Notes: generated by a model from the letters alone, not told the origin. A stretch of 64,000 nucleotides of DNA from Algoriphagus sp. TR-M9 (GCF_027594545.1 NZ_CP115160.1:4336501-4400500); one strand, 5' to 3'; shown: positions 44,808 through 53,205, counted from the first letter of the stretch. Translations and numbers: made by a program.

Positions 44808-45581
44808 TTAAACGCTTATTTTTCCGGCAAAAACCTGCTCTGCCGGGCCTATAAGCCATACGTTATGATAGGCTCCCTCAGCAGAAGCCTGAAATTTTAC
44901 AGCTAATTGACCACCAAGGGTCTGGATACTTACCTGAGCTTTAGGTTGATCTTTGGCAAAGGCAATAGCCGCCGCCGTTACTCCTGTACCACAGGAAAGT
45001 GTCTCGTTTTCCACACCTCGCTCATAGGTCCGAACAAAAAGCTGGTCTTCACTTACTTTCTCTACAAAGTTCACATTGGTGCCGGAAGGTTCGTATTGCT
45101 GATCGTAGCGCACTTTTTTGCCTTCTTCGAAAATGGGATATTGCTGAAGGTCCTCCACAAACCGGATATGGTGCGGAGACCCGGTATTCACAAAGAAGTC
45201 TTCCGATCTGGACTCGACCCCGGCTACATCCCCCATTTTCAACTCTACGACTCCCTTTGCCAGCACAGCATCATGAGGCCCATCTATGGCCAGAAAATGG
45301 GTTTTCCCTGCTACAATCCCCAGAAATGCCGCAAATGCCACCGCACATCGTGCGCCATTTCCACACATGCTTTGGCTTCCATCAGCATTGAAATAGATCA
45401 TTTCGAAATCAAAATCTGCATGATTCCGGATCAAAATCAATCCATCGGCACCTACTCCAAACTTCCGGTCACAAAGTCTGCTGACCAGTTGTAGATCCTG
45501 CTCATCAAACGCTTCTTTCCGATCGTCGATCATGACAAAGTCATTGCCGGTGCCTTGATATTTATAAAATGAAATCTCCAT
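44808..45581 (-). CDS. dapF: Diaminopimelate epimerase
   Basis: 258 residues from ATG 45581 (MEISFYKYQGTGNDFVMID); upstream codons are not family-like. The two catalytic cysteines are Cys73 in SMCGNGARC and Cys197 in ETLSCGTGVTAA. It converts LL- to meso-diaminopimelate, the step before peptidoglycan and lysine synthesis. It has no partner genes adjacent. An inverted repeat with a -7 box lies 50-75 bases upstream (45631-45655). Confidence 0.96.
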   Translation of the reverse strand: MEISFYKYQGTGNDFVMIDDRKEAFDEQDLQLVSRLCDRKFGVGADGLILIRNHADFDFEMIYFNADGSQSMCGNGARCAVAFAAFLGIVAGKTHFLAIDGPHDAVLAKGVVELKMGDVAGVESRSEDFFVNTGSPHHIRFVEDLQQYPIFEEGKKVRYDQQYEPSGTNVNFVEKVSEDQLFVRTYERGVENETLSCGTGVTAAAIAFAKDQPKAQVSIQTLGGQLAVKFQASAEGAYHNVWLIGPAEQVFAGKISV

Positions 45582-45630
45582 GGTTTTGTATAGTTGCTCT
45601 TGGACAAAAACCCATCCAAGCGAAAGTTGC

Positions 45631-45655
45631 GTGACAAACTTAAGCATCTTGTCAC
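45631..45655 (-). promoter_or_regulatory. Inverted repeat around a -7 box upstream of dapF
   Basis: GTGACAA (45631-45637) and TTGTCAC (45649-45655) form perfect 7-base arms. The minus-strand -7 element TAAGTTTG (45642-45635) overlaps one arm, so a bound regulator could block the dapF promoter. Confidence 0.38.
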
Positions 45656-45812
45656 AAAAACAGACTTATTGTCTGATTCTCAATTTAAAATTCTGCCGAA
45701 TTTATCCCTTCCCCAAAACCTGCTTTGGGTAAAGACTTTAGAAATCTGGAGTTGAAAGGCCGGAATTTCCGGGCTTTTTCATTTATTTCAACCTTTCAAT
45801 TATCACAAAATT

Positions 45813-46280
45813 ATGCAAGACCCTAAGTCACTTACTTCCGTAGCCCTATTTCACGAAACCTTCAAGCACCCTGTTTTGCCTTCTCCCACTATTCCTGAGA
45901 AAGTAAGATGCGAGCTCCGGGTTTCCCTTTTGGCTGAAGAACTGAAAGAACTCGAAGAAGCTATCGCCAACGATGATCTGGTAGAGGTGGCAGATGCCTT
46001 GTGCGACTTACAGTACGTTTTATCCGGTGCGATTTTGGAATTTGGGCTGGGAGAAAAGTTCAAAACACTCTTTGACGAAGTGCAGCGATCCAATATGAGC
46101 AAAGCCTGCAAAACGGAGGAGGAAGCCCAAGCCACCGTGGCACATTACCAGGCCAAAGGAACCGAGTGCTTTTATGAAAAAGAGGGGGATCTATTCCTGG
46201 TCTTCCGACAAGGCGACCGCAAAACCTTGAAATCTGTTAATTATTCGCCGGCTGATCTCAGTGGGATCATCAAATCATAA
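45813..46280 (+). CDS. MazG-like / phosphoribosyl-ATP-pyrophosphohydrolase-type NTP pyrophosphatase
   Basis: 155 residues. The all-alpha NTP pyrophosphatase motif is ELRVSLLAEELKELEEAIANDDLVEVADALCDLQYV: EExxE and ExxD residues that bind Mg2+. Such small proteins hydrolyse nucleoside triphosphates or modified nucleotides, often as house-cleaning enzymes. The C-terminal 45 residues (GDLFLVFRQGDRKTLKSVNYSPADL) look like a small substrate lid. It converges on the mscS gene with a 6-base overlap of the 3' ends. Confidence 0.82.
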   Translation: MQDPKSLTSVALFHETFKHPVLPSPTIPEKVRCELRVSLLAEELKELEEAIANDDLVEVADALCDLQYVLSGAILEFGLGEKFKTLFDEVQRSNMSKACKTEEEAQATVAHYQAKGTECFYEKEGDLFLVFRQGDRKTLKSVNYSPADLSGIIKS

Positions 46281-47141
46281 AGAATCCGGTGTGGCTGTTT
46301 TCAAGCTTTCACTCTGGTAATTCTTCAGTTCTACTATACGGGCCGGCATATTAAAGCCGGCCTTTTCCATTGCCGTGAGTACAGTCAAAATCGCACTGCT
46401 TTTGACCACAGCATCAGAAATCGCTCTTTCAAAAGTATCCACCCAAAAGGTAATTTGGATATTCAGCGTACTTTCCCCCATTTCAGTCACCCATACCTGC
46501 GGAAGCTTGTCCTGAGTCAGTACCCCCGGAACTTCCAAAATAGATTTCCTGATCAAATCCAAAGCTGCATTGTAGTCTGAGCCATAATCCAGGCCCAGCA
46601 TAAAATCATAGCGCAAAAATCCATCGATGGTATAATTGACCAAAGGGTTTTTCAGGATCATCCCATTTGGGATAAAAACATCTTTGCCATCTGCCGTTTT
46701 GACCTGGGTATCGCGAAGGTTCATAGCGAGAACTGTCCCGCGGATTCCGCCTATATCCACGATATCACCTACGCGAAAGGGACGTTTGAAGGCCAGAATG
46801 ATTCCTGCCAGGAAGTTTTCTCCTATATCCTTTAAGGCAAAGCCTATGATAAAAGCGGAAATCCCAGCTCCTGCCAAAAGCCCTGAAACAATTCCTGTCA
46901 AACCGATGACCCTTAATACTATCAAAAGACCAATGAGTATGATCAGGGTACTGAAAATTCCTGCCAAGAAATTGGCCAGCAAGGAATCGTCCATTCGCCT
47001 CACCAGACGAACTCTTAAAAAACGCTTGGATTTTCGGGCAAAGAACACAAACAATAAGAATATTGCCAGTGCTACTCCCCCGATAAGCAGCCATCTTTGT
47101 ATAGTTGGCCAGCTGGAAGATAGATTGATAAATTCATCCAT
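46275..47141 (-). CDS. MscS-type mechanosensitive channel
   Basis: 288 residues from ATG 47141 (MDEFINLSSSW); an upstream TTG is less likely. Three helices (about 17-36, 56-77, 80-112), the third being the pore helix GIVSGLLAGAGISAFIIGFALKDIGENFLAGIILA, then the beta domain FRVGDIVDIGGIRGTVLAMNLRDTQVKTADGKDVFIPNG. It opens under membrane tension to release solutes during osmotic downshock. It lies 50 bases downstream of betB on the same strand, a sensible pairing since betaine is the solute such channels release. Confidence 0.92.
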   Translation of the reverse strand: MDEFINLSSSWPTIQRWLLIGGVALAIFLLFVFFARKSKRFLRVRLVRRMDDSLLANFLAGIFSTLIILIGLLIVLRVIGLTGIVSGLLAGAGISAFIIGFALKDIGENFLAGIILAFKRPFRVGDIVDIGGIRGTVLAMNLRDTQVKTADGKDVFIPNGMILKNPLVNYTIDGFLRYDFMLGLDYGSDYNAALDLIRKSILEVPGVLTQDKLPQVWVTEMGESTLNIQITFWVDTFERAISDAVVKSSAILTVLTAMEKAGFNMPARIVELKNYQSESLKTATPDSL

Positions 47142-47190
47142 TGGAGAAAAATACAAAAAGTAAATCAAAGTTGATTTCTCTCTGATCTGG

Positions 47191-48642
47191 TTAAAAAGGA
47201 TTCCCTAAATCCTTCATCGCCACATAGACCGTTTTCCGTTGGGAATAGTGTTCTATCGCAGCCAAGCCGTTTTCCCGACCGATTCCAGATTGCTTATTTC
47301 CTCCAAAAGGGATTTCTACCGGATTGATATTATAAGTATTGATCCAGCACATGCCTGCTTGCAAGTTAGCCACTGTTCTGTGAGCTCTGCGCATATCGTT
47401 GGTGTACACACCGGCAGCCAGGCCAAATGGAGTGTCATTTGCGCGGCGGATCACTTCTTCTTCCTCCTGAAAGGTCAAAATGGTCATCACTGGTCCAAAA
47501 ATTTCCTCTTTTACAATTCTTTCTTCCTCTTTATGGCTGACGAAAATAGTAGGCTCTACAAAGTACCCCCCTTCACACCCAGGCACTTTTACCTGATTTC
47601 CTCCGTAATGCAATTCTGCACCTTGCTCTTTTCCCAGCTTGATGTAGCTCATCACTTTTTCAAAATGAGTTTGATTGATCAAAGCGCCAATTTGGGTTTC
47701 TGAATCAGCAGGATCTCCAATTTTAAGTGCTTTGGTTTTCTCTATCAGTCGCTCAATAAATTGCTCCTTGATGGATTCGTGGACATATACCCGGGTTCCG
47801 TTGCTACAGATTTCTCCTTGAGTATAGAAGTTTCCTAGCATGGCTCCATAGACCGCTTCGTCCAAATCTGCATCTTCAAAAATGATTATCGGGGATTTAC
47901 CTCCCAGTTCCAAAGTCACATGCTTCAAGGTATTCGCTGAGGCCGCCATGACCTTTTTACCCGTGCCCACCTCACCGGTTATGGATACTTTGGCAATATC
48001 TGGATGCGCAGTCATCATTTGGCCTACCTCTGCATCGCCCTGCACTACATTGAAAACTCCATCAGGCATTCCGGCTTCTTTGAAAACCTCTGCCAACTTA
48101 TAAGCTGTCAAAGGAGTGAGTTCGGCAGGTTTGAAAATCATCACATTGCCGCAGGCCAGCGCTGGAGCCGCTTTCCAACAGGCAATTTGAATGGGGTAAT
48201 TCCAGGCACCGATCCCGGCACATATTCCCAAAGGCTCCCTTTTGGTATAGGCAAAATCTCCACCCAACTCATAATGCTCCCCATGAAGTGAGGGAGCCAA
48301 ACCCGCATAATACTCCAGGCAATCTGCACCGGAAATAACATCTACAGCAATAGACTCTTTGATAGGCTTGCCAACATCCTGAGTCTCCAGTAAGGCCAAC
48401 TCCTCATTTTTTGCTCTCAACAAGCCTGATGCTTGGTGCAAAATCCTACCACGCTCAGTAGGGGACATGGCAGACCAAACCTGAAATCCCTTTTTTGCAG
48501 CTTGAACAGCTTTCTCAAAATCTTCCTGAGAAGCACCTGTTACCACATGAGTAATTTCTCCTGTTGCTGGGTTATAGTTGTCAAACTGCTTGCCGGAACC
48601 GTTAACCGGCTGGTTGTCGATAAAAAGAGGGATGGTTTGCAT
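47191..48642 (-). CDS. betB: Betaine-aldehyde dehydrogenase
   Basis: 483 residues of the ALDH superfamily. GIGAWNYPIQIACWKAAPALACGNVMIFKPAE (NAD site), VTLELGGKSP with the general-base Glu, and GEICSNGTRVYV with catalytic Cys279 are all present. The C-terminal run INTYNINPVEIPFGGNKQSGIGRENG is close to BetB in style. It oxidises betaine aldehyde to glycine betaine. It lies 33 kb from betA, yet its promoter has the same operator as the phosphoesterase gene next to the BetI-like regulator. mscS follows 50 bases downstream. Confidence 0.92.
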   Translation of the reverse strand: MQTIPLFIDNQPVNGSGKQFDNYNPATGEITHVVTGASQEDFEKAVQAAKKGFQVWSAMSPTERGRILHQASGLLRAKNEELALLETQDVGKPIKESIAVDVISGADCLEYYAGLAPSLHGEHYELGGDFAYTKREPLGICAGIGAWNYPIQIACWKAAPALACGNVMIFKPAELTPLTAYKLAEVFKEAGMPDGVFNVVQGDAEVGQMMTAHPDIAKVSITGEVGTGKKVMAASANTLKHVTLELGGKSPIIIFEDADLDEAVYGAMLGNFYTQGEICSNGTRVYVHESIKEQFIERLIEKTKALKIGDPADSETQIGALINQTHFEKVMSYIKLGKEQGAELHYGGNQVKVPGCEGGYFVEPTIFVSHKEEERIVKEEIFGPVMTILTFQEEEEVIRRANDTPFGLAAGVYTNDMRRAHRTVANLQAGMCWINTYNINPVEIPFGGNKQSGIGRENGLAAIEHYSQRKTVYVAMKDLGNPF

Positions 48643-48675
48643 GTTTTAGGATATTTGTGCCACTGCAGGCAAAAG

Positions 48676-48691
48676 TTGAATGGTCATTCAA
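48676..48691. promoter_or_regulatory. Predicted BetI-type operator at the betB promoter
   Basis: TTGAATGGTCATTCAA, identical to 21820-21835. On the minus strand it begins with the last three bases of the -7 box, exactly as at susC and the phosphoesterase gene. Confidence 0.78.
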
Positions 48692-48720
48692 AGTTAGAGG
48701 ACTCTTGAAAAGAGTGCCAA
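48689..48720 (-). promoter_or_regulatory. betB promoter
   Basis: On the minus strand: TTG (48720-48718), a 21-base spacer, then TAACTTTG (48696-48689), a perfect -7 box. The start codon is about 46 bases further on. Confidence 0.6.
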
Positions 48721-48767
48721 TGAAAGGGGGAGAGTTTCGAAAAAATCTTTTACAAGGCGCCAATAAC

Positions 48768-48873
48768 ACAAAAAGCCCCGTATCTCTACGAGGCTTTGAG
48801 TACCAGGAGCGGGAATCGAACCTGTCTGCATCAGGCAGGCCCGCAGTGCCTTACGGCCACAAGATTTTAAGTC
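48768..48873 (-). pseudogene. Broken 3' half of tRNA-Leu(UAA) plus its terminator
   Basis: The stretch repeats 49113-49199 (tRNA-Leu 3' half from the anticodon loop onward plus the terminator): 55 identical bases (48768-48822), a 19-base insertion (48823-48841) and then 32 bases with two mismatches. The insertion is a small hairpin (CCTGTCTG/CAGGCAGG) in the T stem, so this copy cannot fold as a tRNA. No 5' half exists. Confidence 0.88.
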
Positions 48874-49100
48874 CCCAAAATTTTTCGCTTGCCTGTTGTC
48901 GTTTTTAGATATTTTTCAAATTTCCTTGCTTCAGCCCTAGTCGGAAAATCTTTTTGATAAACGAGCTTGAAAGGGCGATAGGGACGGGTCGTTCGCTCAT
49001 AGCCAGAATTATGTCGATAAACCCTTTCTTCCAAATTCGTGGTAAGACCTACATAAACGTAATTTCTAGCAATACTTGATAATGCATATACCGTTACCAT
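48867..49100 (-). CDS. Small GIY-YIG endonuclease ending in tRNA-Leu sequence
   Basis: 77 residues: VYALSSIARNYVYVGLTTNLEERVYRHNSG (GIY-YIG motif and catalytic Arg) and PTRAEARKFEKYLK (catalytic Glu in the EARKxEKxLK signature). It is a UvrC/SLX1-like single nuclease domain without a DNA-binding partner. The last codons, GGG ACT TAA, run into the tRNA-Leu 3'-half copy: ACTTAA is the anticodon-arm sequence, so the stop codon is the UAA of the anticodon region. A complete tRNA-Leu lies 46 bases upstream. Position and flanking repeats suggest that it moves by cutting this tRNA gene. Confidence 0.9.
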   Translation of the reverse strand: MVTVYALSSIARNYVYVGLTTNLEERVYRHNSGYERTTRPYRPFKLVYQKDFPTRAEARKFEKYLKTTTGKRKILGT

Positions 49101-49199
49101 GATAGAATATAAACAAAAAGCCCCGTATCTCTACGAGGCTTTGAGTACCAGGAGCGGGAATCGAACCCGCACGGCCTTACGGCCACAAGATTTTAAGTC
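48874..49199 (-). mobile_element. Putative GIY-YIG element inserted in tRNA-Leu(UAA)
   Basis: The 326-base segment is bounded on each side by the same tRNA position (the end of GACTTAA... in the anticodon arm). It contains a replacement tRNA 3' half with terminator (49113-49199) and the nuclease gene. Insertion of such a unit leaves one working tRNA and one displaced 3' half, as observed. No integrase is present. Confidence 0.6.
49115..49140 (-). terminator. Terminator of tRNA-Leu
   Basis: On the minus strand AAAGCCTCGTA pairs with TACGGGGCTTT (one G-T pair) around GAGA, then T5. An identical copy follows the broken tRNA at 48770-48795. Confidence 0.8.
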
Positions 49200-49229
49200 T
49201 TGCGTGTCTACCTATTCCACCATCCCGGC
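49146..49229 (-). tRNA. tRNA-Leu (anticodon UAA)
   Basis: 84 bases. The acceptor GCCGGGA pairs with TCCTGGT using two G-T pairs; anticodon arm CAAGA-CTTAAAA-TCTTG gives UAA; the variable arm TGGCC-GTAA-GGCC is long as in class II tRNAs; T arm GCGGG-TTCGATT-CCCGC. The discriminator is A and CCA is not encoded. It follows tRNA-Gly on the same strand. Confidence 0.95.
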
Positions 49230-49271
49230 TTCACTCCGACGTATCGGAACTACTTAACTACCTGAAACAAG

Positions 49272-49296
49272 AAAGCCCTTGAATCAAGGGCTTTTT
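49272..49296 (-). terminator. Hairpin terminator between tRNA-Gly and tRNA-Leu
   Basis: AAAGCCCTTGA pairs with TCAAGGGCTTT immediately after the tRNA-Gly 3' end on the minus strand. Confidence 0.75.
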
Positions 49297-49297
49297 G

Positions 49298-49370
<73 letters not shown>

Positions 49371-49408
49371 ATTTGTTACTGGAACGTGATCCAGTTGAAT
49401 TGTGGATG

Positions 49409-49438
49409 CAAAGGTAAGGGTCAAAAATAAATTCACAA
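49409..49438 (-). promoter_or_regulatory. Promoter of the tRNA-Gly/tRNA-Leu locus
   Basis: On the minus strand: TTG (49438-49436), exactly 19 bases, then TACCTTTG (49416-49409). It is the best match to the Bacteroidota consensus in the window and lies about 39 bases before the tRNA. Confidence 0.7.
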
Positions 49439-49537
49439 GCATTCGGCCTTTAAATTTTTTATTTTTTCACACCCAAAACCTAAATTTCTTTGATTTTCAA
49501 GCCTCTAGAAGATTTTTATGCTCCAGATTCTTTTTCC

Positions 49538-52141
49538 TTAATCCATCTTCTTTTTGATCTCATGTAGTTTCAACAAGGCTTCGATTGGCGAAATTGCATT
49601 GATATCTACTTCATCGATCAGCTCCTTGGCTTCCTGAAGTTTTGGATCCATTTCAAACATACTCAATTGGTAATTGTTCTTTGGAATGGATTTTACATTT
49701 TCCTTCTGGTCGGCTACAGCCTTGTCCTTTTCCAGGTGAGACATGATCTCAGCAGCACGCAGAACGATAGGATTAGGCATCCCAGCCATCTGCGCTACAT
49801 GAATACCAAAGCTATGCTCACTTCCTCCTGGCTTTAGCTTCCGCATAAAAATCACTTTGTTGCCCACTTCTTTCACAGATACATTGAAGTTTTTGATTTT
49901 AGGAAAGTCAGTAGCCAACTGATTCAACTCATGGTAATGCGTCGCAAAGAGAGTTTTCGCTCTGAAAGTAGGGTGGTTATGTAAATACTCCACTATAGAC
50001 CAGGCAATGGAAATCCCATCATAAGTAGAAGTACCCCTGCCGATTTCATCCATCAGAACAAGGCTCCGGTCAGACAGATTATTCAGGATGCTAGCCGTCT
50101 CTGTCATCTCCACCATAAAGGTCGATTCCCCCTTGGAAAGATTATCTGAAGCTCCCACACGGGTAAATACCTTGTCTATGATACCTATTCGGGCAAAGGA
50201 AGCCGGGACAAAGCTCCCCATCTGAGCCATAAGCACAGTGAGGGCCGTTTGCCTCAGCAAGGCTGATTTACCGGCCATATTGGGACCGGTGATGATCATA
50301 ATCTGCTGCGAGTCGTGATCCAGGTAGATATCATTGGGGACGTAATTTTCTCCCGGAGGCAACTGCTTCTCAATGACCGGATGCCGGCCATCCTTGATTT
50401 CCAGGGTTTCCGTTTCAGAGACTTTTGGTCGGGAATAGCCATTGGCAAGCGCTACCTGCGCAAATGAAAGCAGTACATCAAGCGTGCCTAAAACCCGCGC
50501 ATTTTGCTGGATCTCCGTGACAAACTGCGCGGTCTCTTGCACTAGCGCCAAGAAAAACCGCTGCTCCATAGCCACCATTTTTTCTTCGGCGTTGAGGATT
50601 TTGTCCTCGTATTCTTTCAGTTCGGCGGTGATATATCGCTCAGCATTCACCAGGGTTTGCTTTCGAATCCACTCCTGCGGTACCTTGTCTTTATGCGCAT
50701 GAGTGACTTCCAGATAGTATCCAAAAACCTTATTGTAAGCGATTTTCAAAGATGTAATGCCGGTACGCTGGACTTCGCGCTGCTGGATTTGCACTAGAAA
50801 ATCCTTTCCGGAATTTGCCAAACCTCTATATTCGTCCAGTTCAGCATCCACGCCGTCTTTGATGATTCCGCCCTGGTGGGTAAGCATGGGAGCATCCTCT
50901 TTCAGCTCAGCGTCTATTTTTTCCAATAGGTACTCACAGGGATGAAGCTGATCAGCAAGTCGCTTTAGCGTAGGATTCTTTTGGTTTTTGAGCAATTCTT
51001 TGATTGGTAAGGTACTTTTCAGTGCCCTTTTGATCTGATTGATTTCCCGTGGATTTGCTCTGCCTACTACCACTTTGGAAATTAGACGCTCCAAATCTCC
51101 TATATGCTTCAAGGGGTCTAGTATATCCTCTATCAGAGTGGAGTTTTGGTAGAAAAAATCTACCACATTCTGACGCTCCTCGATCAGCGCTTTTTCTTTC
51201 AGAGGCAGCACCATCCACTTTTTCATCATACGAGAACCCATGGGTGTCACAGTCTGATCCAGGATATTGATGAGAGGAATTCCGCCTTCGTGCTGGGGGA
51301 AAACCAACTCCAGATTGCGGATGGTAAACTTATCCAACCAGACATACTTCTCTTCAGCTATCCTGGAAATGGCCGAAATATGCTGGATTTCCTTATGCTC
51401 AGTTTCTTCCAAATAGTACAATATGGCACCTGCGGCCACGATTCCAACCTGCAGCTCCTCTATGCCAAAGCCTTTGAGATTTGCCGTCCCAAAATGAGTT
51501 TTGAGCTTTTCATAGGTAAAGTCATATTGATACACCCAGTCCTCGCAGTGGAAAGTAATGAAGTCATTTTTCAATACATCCTCAGCAGTTTTTCTAGCTG
51601 CTTTGGAGTAGATAATTTCAGCAGGGGCAAAGCTTTGGACCAGCTTTTCCAAATAGGCTCCATTCCCTTCCGCGCACATAAATTCACCCGTAGAGAGGTC
51701 AAGAAAGGCTACTCCATGTTTGTCTTTGCCAAAATGTATAGATGCCAAGTAGTTATTTTTCTTGGTATCCAGCACCTGATCATTGAAGGATAGTCCTGGA
51801 GTCACCAACTCTGTAACGCCTCGTTTTACGATTCCTTTGACAGATTTTGGGTCTTCTAATTGATCGCAGATCGCCACCCTATTTCCGGCTCTCACCAGCT
51901 TTGGCAGGTAATTATCCAGAGAATGATGCGGAAAACCGGCCAATTCAATATGAGAAGCTGAACCATTCGCTCTTTTGGTCAAAACGATGTCCAGCACCTT
52001 ACTGGCTTTCACCGCATCCTCACCAAAGGTCTCATAAAAATCCCCTACCCGAAAGAGTAGCAATGCACCAGGATGTTTGGCTTTGATCGCATTGTATTGC
52101 TTCATTAAGGGCGTTTCTTTACCGTCTTTGGACTTACTCAT
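49538..52141 (-). CDS. mutS: DNA mismatch repair protein MutS
   Basis: 867 residues, normal for MutS. The mismatch-binding motif LLLFRVGDFYETFGEDA (Phe-x-Glu in FYETF) is near residue 35; the ATPase has GPNMAGKSALLRQTALTVLMAQMGSFVPA (Walker A), LVLMDEIGRGTSTYDGISIAWSIVEYL and FATHYHEL. It finds mispairs and recruits MutL. No mutL is adjacent. It is divergent from the SpoU methyltransferase gene. Confidence 0.97.
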   Translation of the reverse strand: MSKSKDGKETPLMKQYNAIKAKHPGALLLFRVGDFYETFGEDAVKASKVLDIVLTKRANGSASHIELAGFPHHSLDNYLPKLVRAGNRVAICDQLEDPKSVKGIVKRGVTELVTPGLSFNDQVLDTKKNNYLASIHFGKDKHGVAFLDLSTGEFMCAEGNGAYLEKLVQSFAPAEIIYSKAARKTAEDVLKNDFITFHCEDWVYQYDFTYEKLKTHFGTANLKGFGIEELQVGIVAAGAILYYLEETEHKEIQHISAISRIAEEKYVWLDKFTIRNLELVFPQHEGGIPLINILDQTVTPMGSRMMKKWMVLPLKEKALIEERQNVVDFFYQNSTLIEDILDPLKHIGDLERLISKVVVGRANPREINQIKRALKSTLPIKELLKNQKNPTLKRLADQLHPCEYLLEKIDAELKEDAPMLTHQGGIIKDGVDAELDEYRGLANSGKDFLVQIQQREVQRTGITSLKIAYNKVFGYYLEVTHAHKDKVPQEWIRKQTLVNAERYITAELKEYEDKILNAEEKMVAMEQRFFLALVQETAQFVTEIQQNARVLGTLDVLLSFAQVALANGYSRPKVSETETLEIKDGRHPVIEKQLPPGENYVPNDIYLDHDSQQIMIITGPNMAGKSALLRQTALTVLMAQMGSFVPASFARIGIIDKVFTRVGASDNLSKGESTFMVEMTETASILNNLSDRSLVLMDEIGRGTSTYDGISIAWSIVEYLHNHPTFRAKTLFATHYHELNQLATDFPKIKNFNVSVKEVGNKVIFMRKLKPGGSEHSFGIHVAQMAGMPNPIVLRAAEIMSHLEKDKAVADQKENVKSIPKNNYQLSMFEMDPKLQEAKELIDEVDINAISPIEALLKLHEIKKKMD

Positions 52142-52163
52142 GTGGGTATACTTACTTTTATAC

Positions 52164-52171
52164 TAATTTTG
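52164..52171 (+). promoter_or_regulatory. -7 promoter element for the SpoU methyltransferase gene
   Basis: TAATTTTG fits TAnnTTTG and lies 64 bases before the start; no -33 TTG at the usual spacing. Confidence 0.3.
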
Positions 52172-52234
52172 GGAGAAGATATTCGGTGGGAATATGCCCG
52201 AAAATAAGCCATTCACAAAGCAGAACAAAAAAGC

Positions 52235-52768
52235 ATGAAAAAATTAAGCATGGAAGAGCTCGAACGTGTATCAGTCGAGGAGTTTAAGGAAATGGAAAAA
52301 TCACCCCTTGTGCTAGTGATGGACAACATCCGCAGTCTAAATAATGTGGGATCGGCTTTTCGCACGGGAGATGCATTTAGAGTAGAAAAAATTTTCCTCT
52401 GTGGAATCACCGGCACTCCACCTCACCGGGATATCCAGAAAACTGCCTTGGGAGCCACCGAATCTGTGGAATGGGAATATTGCCTGAACACCATGCTCGC
52501 TATTGAAAAATTAAAGGCAGAAGGCTACCAAATCTGTGCTCTGGAGCAGGTAGATCGCTCTGTGATGCTGAATGAATTCACCCCCGAACAGGGCAAAAAA
52601 TATGCATTGGTATTCGGCAATGAGGTTTTTGGGGTAGAAGAAGAAGTGCTCAATGCCTGCGATGCAGTATTGGAAATACCGCAACTGGGCACCAAGCACT
52701 CCCTGAATATTTCTGTGTCGCTAGGAATAGCGGTTTGGGATCTGATGGTAAAGCTGGAGCAGTTTTAG
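52235..52768 (+). CDS. SpoU/TrmH family RNA 2'-O-methyltransferase
   Basis: 177 residues with the three SPOUT motifs: VLVMDNIRSLNNVGSAFRTGDAF (motif 1), KYALVFGNEVFGVEEEVLNACDAVLEIP (motif 2) and GTKHSLNISVSLGIAVWDL (motif 3), making the knotted SAM site. It methylates a ribose in tRNA or rRNA; the exact target is not clear because it lacks the N-terminal L7Ae-like domain of TrmH/RlmB. The 3' end overlaps the next convergent gene by 4 bases. Confidence 0.9.
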   Translation: MKKLSMEELERVSVEEFKEMEKSPLVLVMDNIRSLNNVGSAFRTGDAFRVEKIFLCGITGTPPHRDIQKTALGATESVEWEYCLNTMLAIEKLKAEGYQICALEQVDRSVMLNEFTPEQGKKYALVFGNEVFGVEEEVLNACDAVLEIPQLGTKHSLNISVSLGIAVWDLMVKLEQF

Positions 52769-53178
52769 TTTTTCTGAAACCTGTACCGAATACCAAAGGA
52801 GCCTCTAATCACCTGGTCATCAACAAAACCTATAATTGGAGCAGCTTCCATATGAAAACCAAAGTCTTTTTGCTCAAAAGGATAAATATTCAAGCCCACT
52901 GGAATCACTATTCCATCGATAAAGCCGACTCTTAATCCCGCTCCCCCATAAAATTCAAAACGATCGGTTTTTTTGAAGATATAGTTTGCTGCCAGCTCAG
53001 CAGTGAGATTCTCAAAGCCGGTATCAGCTCCTAGTCTAAATTCTGGTATAAACTTTTCGCCGAATTGATAATTAACGCCCATAAAAGGCAAATTGCTCTG
53101 ATGAAAACTAATGGTCGTTTGTGAAAAAGCAGTCATGGAAAATAGACCGAAGCAGGCAATTAAAAGTAGTTTTTTCAT
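52765..53178 (-). CDS. Small outer-membrane beta-barrel protein of unknown function
   Basis: 137 residues: signal peptide MKKLLLIACFGLFSMTAFSQ, then alternating strands (FMGVNYQFGEKFIPEFRLGADTG, FEFYGGAGLRVGFIDG, GSFGIRYRF) closing in an aromatic strand. The pattern is that of an outer-membrane barrel, with no further family clue. It is downstream of the thioesterase operon start in divergent-like spacing, and converges on the methyltransferase. Confidence 0.65.
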   Translation of the reverse strand: MKKLLLIACFGLFSMTAFSQTTISFHQSNLPFMGVNYQFGEKFIPEFRLGADTGFENLTAELAANYIFKKTDRFEFYGGAGLRVGFIDGIVIPVGLNIYPFEQKDFGFHMEAAPIIGFVDDQVIRGSFGIRYRFQKN

Positions 53179-53205
53179 TTGTATAAAATTAAGTTGTGTA
53201 AAAGT

